A stretch of 37,359 nt of DNA. Origin: CAZNNH01 sp964574335 (GTDB taxonomy: Bacteria; Acidobacteriota; Vicinamibacteria; Fen-336). The notes under the pieces are model-generated. The model was not told the DNA's origin. It ran no database searches and worked only from the letters and a program-made list of their open reading frames with translations. How positions within the stretch are numbered: position 1 is the first letter of the stretch; each line of letters opens with the position of its first letter. The position numbers and the translations under genes are program-made. The stretch covers positions 1 through 37,359 of the forward strand of contig CAZNNH010000046.1 in the NCBI GenBank assembly GCA_964574335.1, written 5' to 3'. Shown in pieces: positions 15,835 to 22,725 of this stretch.

Positions 15835-18255
15835 ATGGAAGGACTCCGGCACGATCTCAAGCAGGCCGTTCGGTCGCTGCTGCGGGCGCGCGGGCTGGCG
15901 GTGACGGCCATTGGCGTGCTGGCGCTCGGGACCGGGCTCGCCATGGCGGTGTTCAGCGTCGTCCACGCGCTCTTCCTCCGCCCCCTGCCCTTCCGTGACC
16001 CCGCACGGCTGGTGGTTGTCCAGGAGCACCACCAGCAGCAGGGCTACGCCGGCTCGAGCTACGAGGCCTTCGAGCACTGGACCAGCGAGAGCACGGCCTT
16101 CTCGGACACGGCCCCGCTCGGTACCGGCGAGGCCGAGCTCGGCGGCCTCGGCTCGGGCGCGGCGGGTCCGGAGCGACCGGAGCCGGTCACCGTTTCCCAG
16201 GTCACCGCCAGCTTCTTCCCGCTGCTCGGCGTTGCGCCGCAGGTCGGGCGACCGTTCCTCCCGGAGGACGAGGCCCGGGGCGACGTCGTGGTCCTGAGCC
16301 ACCGCGGCTGGCAGCGGTGGTTCGGAGGACGGACGGACGTGCTGGGACAGCACCTGGCGCTCGGCGGGCACGTCCACACCGTGGTCGGCGTGATGCCTCC
16401 CGCCTTCCAGTTCAACTACGGCGCGGTGACCGACCTGTGGGTGCCGCTCTCCCCCGCCTCGGTGGACCGCCAGCAGCGCCGACACGCCACCTTCGCCCGC
16501 CTGCGACCGGGCGTCTCCCTCGGCGAGGCGCAGGGGCAGCTCGACGTCCTGGCCCGGCGGTACGCCCGGGAGCTGCCCGGCTGGAGCCCGAGCTGGGGCT
16601 TCCGCGTGGTTCCCATGCGGCACGCCTCGGACTGGGTCGACCGGCCAGCCACCCAGGCCCTGCTGCTGGCGTTCGGGGCCTCGATGGTGGTCCTGTTGAT
16701 CGCCGGCGCCAACGTCACCTGCCTGCTGCTGGTGCGCTCCCTCTCCCGCGCTCGGGAGCTGGCGATCCGCACCGCGATCGGGGCCAGCCGCGCTCGGCTG
16801 ATTCGCCTGGAGCTGCTCGAGAGCGGCCTGCTGTGCGCGTGCGGCGTGGCCCTCGGGCTGTTGGTGGCCGCCGGGTGCCGGGATGCCGTGGTGGCCCTGG
16901 TCCCGTCCTACCTCGACCTGGGCGCCTCGCTCTCTCCCCTGGACGGGCCAACGCTCCTGTTCGCCTCGACGACCGCCGTCGTCGGTGGTGCCCTGGTCGG
17001 GATCGTCCCGGCGTTGTGGACGGCCCACCTCGGGGTCTCCGAGGTCCTTCGACAGGAGTCGTCGTCGAGCAGCCTGGGCCGGCGCCGCGCCCGCCTGATG
17101 AGCGGCCTGATCGCCGGAGAGATCGCCCTGGCCCTGGGCCTGCTCATCCATGGAGGCCTGTTCCTGAAGAGCCTGCTGAACGTGATGGCCACACCCCTCG
17201 GCTATCACACCGACAACGTCCTCTCGCTGAAGCTTCGGCTCCCCGGCCCGCCCGAGCTCGATTCGGATCAGGTCGTCTCCCTGTACGCCGACCTGACACG
17301 GCGGCTCGAGGAGCAGCCCGGCGTGCGGGCCGCGGCGGCCGTCGAGTCGCTGCCCTTGAGCTTCACCTACTCCGGCGTGCACGTCCTGCGGGAGGGACGG
17401 GAGGAGCCCCAGGACCTCCGGTCGATCCGGGCCCTGGGGCACGCCGTCACGCCGAGCTACTTCCGGACGCTGGGGATTCCCCTCCTCGAGGGCCGCGGCC
17501 TCGAGGCTCGCGATCGCCGGGACTCGGAGCCGGTGGCCGTCGTCAGCCGGGCGCTGGCCCGTCGCGACTGGCCGGGGGAGGATCCCGTGGGGCGGCGGGT
17601 CCGGGTGGACGACACCTGGCGGACGGTGGTCGGCATCGTCGGCGACGTGCGCCACCGGGGCCCCCTGGACCAGCGCGTCGACGACGACATCTACATCCCG
17701 CACGCCCAGCGGCCGACCGGTTCGGTCTTCCTGGTCGTGCACACCTCGCCGGAAGGCCCGCACCTTGCGGCCTCGCTGGCCCGCCTCGTGGAGGGGATCG
17801 ACCCGAGGCTGCAGGTCCGGGCCACCGACTCGCTCCAGGCTTCCCTGGAAAGGCAGACGGCCGGCGAGCGATCACTCAGCGGCTGGGTCCTGAGCTTCGC
17901 CGGGCTGGCGCTCCTGCTCTCGGCCACCGGCCTGTTCGGCGTCACCGCCCACCTGGTGACGCAGCGGACCCGCGAGCTGGGGATCCGGATGGCGCTCGGG
18001 GCCAGCCAGCGTGACATCGCCCGCATGGTCCTGGGCCGGGGCCTGCGCCTGCTGCTGCTGGGCGGCCCCATCGGCATGCTGCTCGCCTACCTGGTCGCCC
18101 GGCCCCTGGCCTCGCTGATCCACGGGCTCCACCTGGCCGATCCGGCCACCTACGCGACCGCGGCGCTCACCGTCGTGGCCACCGCCCTCGCCGCCAGCTA
18201 CCTGCCGGCTCGGCATGCGGCCCGGGTGAACCCCGCCGACGTCCTGCGGGAGTGA
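15835..18255 (+). CDS. ADOP-type duplicated FtsX/MacB permease
   Basis: This 806-residue integral membrane protein has the layout of the acidobacterial duplicated orphan permease family. Residues 22-44 form the first helix. About 50-235 is a MacB-type periplasmic core. About 270-400 is the first FtsX domain, with ARELAIRTAIGASRARLIR. A second periplasmic domain follows (about 440-680), then a second FtsX domain (about 685-806) with TRELGIRMALGASQRDIAR and the terminal ARHAARVNPADVLRE. The two halves are homologous. These permeases lack an adjacent ATPase, hence orphan, and are thought to act like MacB in export or envelope mechanotransmission; the substrate is unknown. GGAGG precedes ATG 15835. 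The family is strongly expanded in Acidobacteria, a useful taxonomic clue. Confidence 0.9.
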   Translation: MEGLRHDLKQAVRSLLRARGLAVTAIGVLALGTGLAMAVFSVVHALFLRPLPFRDPARLVVVQEHHQQQGYAGSSYEAFEHWTSESTAFSDTAPLGTGEAELGGLGSGAAGPERPEPVTVSQVTASFFPLLGVAPQVGRPFLPEDEARGDVVVLSHRGWQRWFGGRTDVLGQHLALGGHVHTVVGVMPPAFQFNYGAVTDLWVPLSPASVDRQQRRHATFARLRPGVSLGEAQGQLDVLARRYARELPGWSPSWGFRVVPMRHASDWVDRPATQALLLAFGASMVVLLIAGANVTCLLLVRSLSRARELAIRTAIGASRARLIRLELLESGLLCACGVALGLLVAAGCRDAVVALVPSYLDLGASLSPLDGPTLLFASTTAVVGGALVGIVPALWTAHLGVSEVLRQESSSSSLGRRRARLMSGLIAGEIALALGLLIHGGLFLKSLLNVMATPLGYHTDNVLSLKLRLPGPPELDSDQVVSLYADLTRRLEEQPGVRAAAAVESLPLSFTYSGVHVLREGREEPQDLRSIRALGHAVTPSYFRTLGIPLLEGRGLEARDRRDSEPVAVVSRALARRDWPGEDPVGRRVRVDDTWRTVVGIVGDVRHRGPLDQRVDDDIYIPHAQRPTGSVFLVVHTSPEGPHLAASLARLVEGIDPRLQVRATDSLQASLERQTAGERSLSGWVLSFAGLALLLSATGLFGVTAHLVTQRTRELGIRMALGASQRDIARMVLGRGLRLLLLGGPIGMLLAYLVARPLASLIHGLHLADPATYATAALTVVATALAASYLPARHAARVNPADVLRE

Positions 18256-18273
18256 GCGGGGCCGTCTGGCCGC

Positions 18274-18333
18274 CCATGGGGACATGACCCGAATCCGTCG
18301 GGAGACCGTGGATTCGGGATCGTGTCCCCATGG
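18274..18333. repeat. REP-like palindrome between convergent genes
   Basis: A 23-base arm at 18274-18296 is the near-perfect reverse complement of a 24-base arm at 18310-18333, with one mismatch and one indel, around a 13-base loop. Each arm has the core CCATGGGGACA and CCCGAATCC. Elements with a GGGGACA...CCGAATCC signature are, as I recall, the form of REP sequences associated with REP-linked tyrosine transposases in GC-rich bacteria. It lies between the 3' ends of two convergent genes, the usual REP location, and could also act as a bidirectional 3'-end structure. No transposase is present in this window. Confidence 0.7.
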
Positions 18334-18452
18334 CCGGTCTCGCCGAGATCGGAGCATGCCCCAGCCGTGCCAACCGGCACGCCGGCCACGGACACCGGAC
18401 GCTTCCTCGAAACAGATCCGCCGAGACCCTGGAGCTGTGCGCCGTGACGCGG

Positions 18453-19157
18453 CTACGAGGCCAGTCGCTCCCGAAGCAGCGGGATCACCTCCCGGAGCGA
18501 TCCGACCTGGTCGCAGCCGGCGAGGCACTCCCCGGGTGGGTGAGCCGACTTCCCGTTGCAGACGCCGACGATCTCCAGGTCCGGCCGATGCTCCCAGAGC
18601 TGCTGGCAGAGGGGCAACGCCGACGGCCCGCACTCGACCACGACACACTCCAGCCCGGGGCGCAGCCGGGCCAGCTCGATCGCGATCAGCGGATCGCTGG
18701 TGAACCAGCTCCGGACGCCGTCTTCGAGGAGCGCCTGGGACAGAGTCGCGACCGCCTGCTCGTGGGCGCCGAAAATGAGGACCCGGAGCATCTCCCGCTC
18801 CCTCCCCGCTTCCGCGGGGTCGGGCAGGGCCCTCATCATACCGGCGAGCGGGCCCGGCTCGCCGGCGGGCCTGAGCGTGCAGACGCTCTGACAGCCGCGG
18901 TGGGGCGCCACCCAACTGTCCGGCTGGAGGCCGACCAGGGCCAGCTCAGGACGTCGCGCCCGTAGCGCCCGGCACAGCGACGCGGTGCTGGGCCGGCACT
19001 TCAGGACGGCCATGCCGATCGTGGGGTGCTGGGAGGCGATCTGGGCGGCCCGGCGCGGGTCGGCGGTCGCCAGCCACCGGGTACCCGTCGGCGCCAGCTC
19101 CGCGGCAACCGCCCTCGCTCCGTCGGGCTTCCAGCCGAAGACCAGGAGGCGAGGCAT
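18453..19157 (-). CDS. Tandem receiver-like (pseudo-response-regulator) protein
   Basis: This 234-residue protein is two copies of a roughly 112-residue unit. Unit 1 begins MPRLLVFGWKPDGARAVAAE and unit 2 MLRVLIFGAHEQAVATLSQA. Each then has a helix, a strand (MAVLKCRPSTASLC or CVVVECGPSALPLC), a helix and RPELALVGLQ or RPDLEIVGVC. The layout matches the beta-alpha repeats of CheY-like receivers. The expected phospho-acceptor Asp is replaced by Lys or Glu before the conserved Cys, so phosphorylation is unlikely. Unit 2 starts with its own ATG (18791) behind GGGAGG, so it could also be made separately. It converges with the ADOP gene. The function is unknown; a fused binding or sensing module is a fair guess. 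Confidence 0.7.
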   Translation of the reverse strand: MPRLLVFGWKPDGARAVAAELAPTGTRWLATADPRRAAQIASQHPTIGMAVLKCRPSTASLCRALRARRPELALVGLQPDSWVAPHRGCQSVCTLRPAGEPGPLAGMMRALPDPAEAGREREMLRVLIFGAHEQAVATLSQALLEDGVRSWFTSDPLIAIELARLRPGLECVVVECGPSALPLCQQLWEHRPDLEIVGVCNGKSAHPPGECLAGCDQVGSLREVIPLLRERLAS

Positions 19158-19559
19158 AGCTAGTGCGTGGACCTCTGCGGGCTGAAGACGTTCACGCTCA
19201 CCGTTGGCGACTATATCAGAGGGGGCGCGACGCTCGACGGGCGCGGGCGTCGGAACCAGCGGTCGCTCCGCAGGGTCCGCCCGGGTTCTACTCGGTAACG
19301 AACGTGAACGGTCCCAGGCTCGCGACGATGGGCCCACCCGACCACCAGCATCGCCTTCGCAGAGACGGCCCTGACTCTCATGCTCGCTCCTCCTACTCAG
19401 CGCGACTCGGCCGGGAAGACGTGGTCGATCACCTCGAGGGCGAACCGGGCCGACACCGTGGCCGGGCCGTCGCCGACCCAGCCCGCCCCGGCAGCCGCGG
19501 CCCGCCACCAAGGACTGGCGGAAGCCTCCCAAGCCCACGAAGCCGCCTCGGCCTAGGGG
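19158..19559. other. Interval without a confident gene
   Basis: About 400 bases lie between the receiver-like protein's start and the SRPBCC gene's stop. On the minus strand there is an open stretch without a good start that ends FALEVIDHVFPAESR at TGA 19399-19397, followed 15 bases later by a well-positioned ribosome-binding site and the small ORF at 19211-19381. Both look like coding remnants rather than a known gene. No repeat or RNA gene is recognised. Confidence 0.4.
19211..19381 (-). CDS. Small ORF (56 aa), doubtful or decayed
   Basis: An ATG at 19381 sits 6 bases after a strong GGAGGA and reads MRVRAVSAKAMLVVG before continuing to a stop at 19211. The tail after residue 15 looks like out-of-frame sequence (Arg and Pro rich). 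Shifting by one base near 19338 gives instead GGPIVASLGPFTFVTE and a stop at 19288, which reads more like natural protein. The picture fits a short gene of about 30 codons with a single-base insertion, or a chance ORF. No family is recognised. Confidence 0.25.
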   Translation of the reverse strand: MRVRAVSAKAMLVVGWAHRREPGTVHVRYRVEPGRTLRSDRWFRRPRPSSVAPPLI

Positions 19560-20072
19560 CTAGTCCGGACGGCGCCCGCGCGCCGCCAGGCGGCGCAGCA
19601 GCCGCACCCACGGGCTCCGCCTGCGGCGCGCCCGCGGCTCGCCGCCCAGCTCTACGGCGGCCCGATCCAGCGCGTCCTCGAGCAGGGCGTCGTGGAGCCA
19701 GCGGATCGCCACCGCCCAACGGATCCAGGCCGGGAGGGTGCACTCGGCGTCGATGGTGTGCCTCAGCACCGCGCCGTCACCGCTGGGCTCCACCTCGAAG
19801 ACGTGGTGGCCCCGGAAGCCGCGGGTGATGCCGCGGTCCGGGTCGAAGCGGAGGTCGACCCGGCGCCCCGGCTGGTAGGCCGAGACCGCGTAGCGGACCG
19901 GGCCGTGCCCGCCCACCGCACCCACCTCGAGGCCCGGCCGCAGGCGCATCGGCGGCCACTCGTCCTTGGGCCAGAGGCGGTCCCCCGGCGAGGCCAGCGT
20001 GTCGAGGAGCGCCCCGACCTCCTGCGCCGTGGCGGCCAGCCGTCTGGTGTGAACGTTCCTGACGTGGATCAA
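19560..20072 (-). CDS. SRPBCC-superfamily protein
   Basis: This 170-residue cytoplasmic protein has the START/Bet v1-like layout of the SRPBCC superfamily: an opening strand (IHVRNVHTRRLAATAQEV), a helix (GALLDTLASPGDRLWP), GAVGGHGPVRYAVSAYQPGR, a strand pair (FRGHHVFEVEP, AVLRHTIDAECT) and a long C-terminal helix (WIRWAVAIRWLHDALLEDALD). Such proteins bind a hydrophobic ligand in an internal cavity; which one is not evident. The start is taken as TTG 20072 because GGGAGGG lies 4 bases before it; the in-frame ATG at 20096 lacks a ribosome-binding site. The basic tail (RARRRRSPWVRLLRRLAARGRR) is added to the fold. It is divergent from the kinase operon, with 88 bases between starts. Confidence 0.8.
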   Translation of the reverse strand: MIHVRNVHTRRLAATAQEVGALLDTLASPGDRLWPKDEWPPMRLRPGLEVGAVGGHGPVRYAVSAYQPGRRVDLRFDPDRGITRGFRGHHVFEVEPSGDGAVLRHTIDAECTLPAWIRWAVAIRWLHDALLEDALDRAAVELGGEPRARRRRSPWVRLLRRLAARGRRPD

Positions 20073-20120
20073 GGGGTCCCTCCCGGCCGGCGGCATTATG
20101 CAGGACTCGGCCGCCGACTT

Positions 20121-20129
20121 TGCTAGGAT
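20121..20129 (+). promoter_or_regulatory. Extended -10 promoter of the kinase-OmpA-FHA operon
   Basis: TG-C-TAGGAT (20121-20129) fits TGn-TANNNT. It lies 31 bases before TTG 20161, leaving room for a short leader that contains the ribosome-binding site AGAGGGGGAG. No clear -35 is present. Confidence 0.4.
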
Positions 20130-20160
20130 TCCCCAGAAACGCCAAGAGGGGGAGCCGCCC

Positions 20161-21879
20161 TTGTTTGGACCAGCCACCATGCCGAAGAAGATCGGGCGGT
20201 ACCAGGTCGAGGAGGAGCTCGGCCGTGGGATGATGGGCGCCGTCTATCGCGCCTTCGACCCCCTGCTCGACCGCCAGGTCGCCGTCAAGGTGATCCATCC
20301 CGGGCTGCCCCTCGCCGACGAGGAGCTGAAGGCCTTCGAGCAGCGCTTCCTGGCCGAAGGCCGGATCGTGGCCCGGCTGTCGCACCCGGGGATCGTCACC
20401 CTCCACGAGGTCGGGCAGGACGACGAGGCCGGCCTCCCCTACCTGGTCCTCGAGCTACTGGTGGGCCGCACCCTGCGCGACGTGATCGCCGACGGCAGAC
20501 CCCTCGAGTGGAAGCGGGCGCTCGACATCATCGCCCGGATCGCCCACGCCCTCGACTACGCCCACCAGGAGCAGGTGGTGCACCGCGACATCAAGCCCGC
20601 CAACATCATGCTGCTCGAGGACGGCTCGGCCAAGCTGATGGACTTCGGCATCGCCCGGCTGCAGGCCGGCTTCGGCCTGACCTCGACCGGCCAGCTGCTG
20701 GGGACGCCCCTCTACATGTCCCCCGAGCAGGCGCTCGGCACGCCGGTTGACGGTCGCAGCGACCTGTTCTCCCTGGGCAGCGTGGGCTACACGCTGCTCA
20801 CCGGGCAGCCGGCCTTCCAGGCCGAGTCGGTGCCCGTGATCCTGGGCAAGGTGGCGCGACACGAGCCGCCGCCGCCCTCGTCGCTCCAGCCGAAGCTGCC
20901 GGCCGGCCTCGACTACGTCTGCGCCCGGGCCCTGCACAAGCAGCCCGACGCGCGCTACCAGACCGGCCAGGACTTCGCCGAGGACCTCGAGGACGTGATG
21001 GCACGAAAGGCACCCCGGCACCGGTCGGGCTGGGCCCCGCCCCAGCTCACCGACGGCGGCACGCTGATGACGCAGGCGCCCCCGGTGGCGGTGGCGCCCG
21101 CCGCGAAGCCAAAGGCGCCCCCACCCCCGCCCGCCCGGCCGGCCCGAGCCGCTGCCCGGCCCCGGCCCAAGTCGCGGGGTCGGGGCGTACGGTGGCTGCT
21201 GCTGCTGGCGAGCCTGGCGACGCTCTTCGCGCTGCTCTTCACCTCGAGCTACTGGCGGACCCACCTGCGCCCGCTGCTGCGCCCGTCCAGCGAGACGGAG
21301 CGACAGCAGGCGCTCTCCTCGCTGGAGGTCGCCGCCGACGAGGCTACCGCGCGGGTCCAGGAAGGGGCGCGACGCCTGGCGGCCCTGGTCGAGGAGGAGA
21401 GGGACGCCCAGGCCGCGCCCTCGGACCAGGGCGCCCGGCCCCTCCCCGCGGCGGGGGCGCCCGTGGCTCCCCCGCCGCCGGCCCCGGAGCTCGACGAGCC
21501 CGTCGTCTCGATGGCGCCAGAGGACCCGTCCACCACCGGGCGGCTGTCGCTCTCGGTGGTGGACGGCATCCCTGATGCCGTCCTCTCCATCTGGCTGGAC
21601 GAGGTCCTGGTCTACCACAGCCGGCTGGCCGGGGGCCCGGAGCCCATCGTGTTCCGCCTGGCCGAGGGCGGCTATCACGGCGTCCTCACCGTCGGGCCCG
21701 GCGACCACGTCGTCCGGGCGCGGCTGGAAACAGCGGCCGAGGCGCTCGAGGACCAGGTGCCCGCCGCTTTCGCCGCCGGCCTGAGCCGGCATCTCGACAT
21801 CCACGCCGATCCGGATCGGCTGCGGCTGGTCTGGCACGGCGCCACCGGCGCGGCGGAGGCCGAGCCGCTGTCGCCCTGA
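20161..21879 (+). CDS. Membrane-anchored Ser/Thr protein kinase
   Basis: This Hanks-type kinase has a cytoplasmic catalytic domain at about 12-280: glycine loop LGRGMMGAVYRAF, lysine K43 in VAVKVI, HRDIKPAN at 141-148, DFG at 161-163 and GTPLYMSPEQ in the activation segment. A Pro/Ala-rich linker leads to one transmembrane helix (about 344-364). The 205 residues outside start with a helical, possibly coiled-coil part, then a Pro-rich link and a small beta-rich domain (RLSLSVVDGIPDAVLSIWLDEVL). The start is taken as TTG 20161, 6 bases after AGAGGGGGAG; ATG 20179 is the alternative. It leads a three-gene operon with an OmpA-type protein and an FHA protein, the usual phosphothreonine reader, suggesting a relay from the envelope to a phospho-dependent partner. 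Confidence 0.88.
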   Translation: MFGPATMPKKIGRYQVEEELGRGMMGAVYRAFDPLLDRQVAVKVIHPGLPLADEELKAFEQRFLAEGRIVARLSHPGIVTLHEVGQDDEAGLPYLVLELLVGRTLRDVIADGRPLEWKRALDIIARIAHALDYAHQEQVVHRDIKPANIMLLEDGSAKLMDFGIARLQAGFGLTSTGQLLGTPLYMSPEQALGTPVDGRSDLFSLGSVGYTLLTGQPAFQAESVPVILGKVARHEPPPPSSLQPKLPAGLDYVCARALHKQPDARYQTGQDFAEDLEDVMARKAPRHRSGWAPPQLTDGGTLMTQAPPVAVAPAAKPKAPPPPPARPARAAARPRPKSRGRGVRWLLLLASLATLFALLFTSSYWRTHLRPLLRPSSETERQQALSSLEVAADEATARVQEGARRLAALVEEERDAQAAPSDQGARPLPAAGAPVAPPPPAPELDEPVVSMAPEDPSTTGRLSLSVVDGIPDAVLSIWLDEVLVYHSRLAGGPEPIVFRLAEGGYHGVLTVGPGDHVVRARLETAAEALEDQVPAAFAAGLSRHLDIHADPDRLRLVWHGATGAAEAEPLSP

Positions 21880-21893
21880 GACAGGAGGTATCA

Positions 21894-22655
21894 ATGGCCA
21901 AGCTGATGGCGCTCGTCACGATGCTGCTGGCCGCCGCCCTGGCGGCCCTCTACTTCGTCGGCATGAAGCCGCAGCAGGAGGCCCTGGAGACCTCGGTGGC
22001 GAAGCAGCAGCAGCAAGAGGCGCGCGCCGACCGGGCCGAGCAGGAGGCCCGCCGCTGCGCCCAGGACGCCTCCTCGCTCAACAGCCGGGTCGCCGAGCTG
22101 GAGGGCATGCTCGGCGACCTGCGCCGCACCAGCGCCGAGCTCGAGGAGCAGGTGGCGGCCCGCGAGAAGGAGCTTGCCTCGGTACGGGACACCCAGGACC
22201 AGTTGGTGGCCGAGCTGCAGCAGGAGATTGCGGACGGCCGGGTCCAGGTGCAGCGGCTCAGGGGCCAGCTCCGCGTCGACATGGTCGACGAGATCCTGTT
22301 CGACTCGGGAGAGGCACAGGTGAAGGCCGACGGCCAAGCCGTGCTCAAGCGCATCGCCGAGGTGCTGGCCAAGACCGACAAGACGGTGCAGGTCCAGGGG
22401 CACACCGACAACGTGCCGATCCGCGGCCGGCTGGCCAGCCAGTACCCGACCAACTGGGAGCTCTCGGCGGCCCGGGCCGTCAACGTGGTGCGCTTCCTCC
22501 AGGACGCGGCAGGGCTCGACCCCAGCCGCCTCTCGGCCGACGCCTTCGCCGAGTACCACCCCCGCTCCTCCAACGACACCGACGAGGGGCGCCGCAAGAA
22601 CCGCCGCATCGAGATCCTGCTCGGCCCGCCCGTCGAGACCGGGGCGGCCGAGTAG
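21894..22655 (+). CDS. OmpA/MotB-family peptidoglycan-binding protein with coiled coil
   Basis: This 253-residue protein has an uncleaved N-terminal membrane helix or signal anchor (about 4-22), a long coiled coil rich in Q, E, R and A (about 28-125), and a C-terminal OmpA domain (about 130-245). The OmpA domain shows the peptidoglycan-binding hallmarks ILFDSGEAQV, GHTDNVPI (D172) and NWELSAARA, with the basic GRRKNRRIEI at 232-241. The GHTDNVPI...YPTNWELS wording is closest to the MotB-like branch. It would span from the inner membrane to the cell wall. AGGAGGT lies 6 bases before the ATG, and the gene starts 14 bases after the kinase stop, so the two are co-transcribed. Its place between a kinase and an FHA protein suggests a wall-sensing or anchoring role. 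Confidence 0.88.
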   Translation: MAKLMALVTMLLAAALAALYFVGMKPQQEALETSVAKQQQQEARADRAEQEARRCAQDASSLNSRVAELEGMLGDLRRTSAELEEQVAAREKELASVRDTQDQLVAELQQEIADGRVQVQRLRGQLRVDMVDEILFDSGEAQVKADGQAVLKRIAEVLAKTDKTVQVQGHTDNVPIRGRLASQYPTNWELSAARAVNVVRFLQDAAGLDPSRLSADAFAEYHPRSSNDTDEGRRKNRRIEILLGPPVETGAAE

Positions 22656-22725
22656 CCCCGAGCGCCGGCGCCGGCTGGACACGAGGCGCTCGGGTGAATA
22701 ACCTCAGGGCCACACGAGGGGGCCC

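Noticed and set aside
15487..17763. 758-codon minus-strand frame opposite the ADOP permease
   Set aside because: Low-complexity antisense translation; the plus-strand frame has full FtsX and MacB signatures.
19163..19828. 221-codon plus-strand frame through the gap and over the SRPBCC gene
   Set aside because: No ribosome-binding site, R/P/G-rich translation, and it runs antisense to a recognisable protein.
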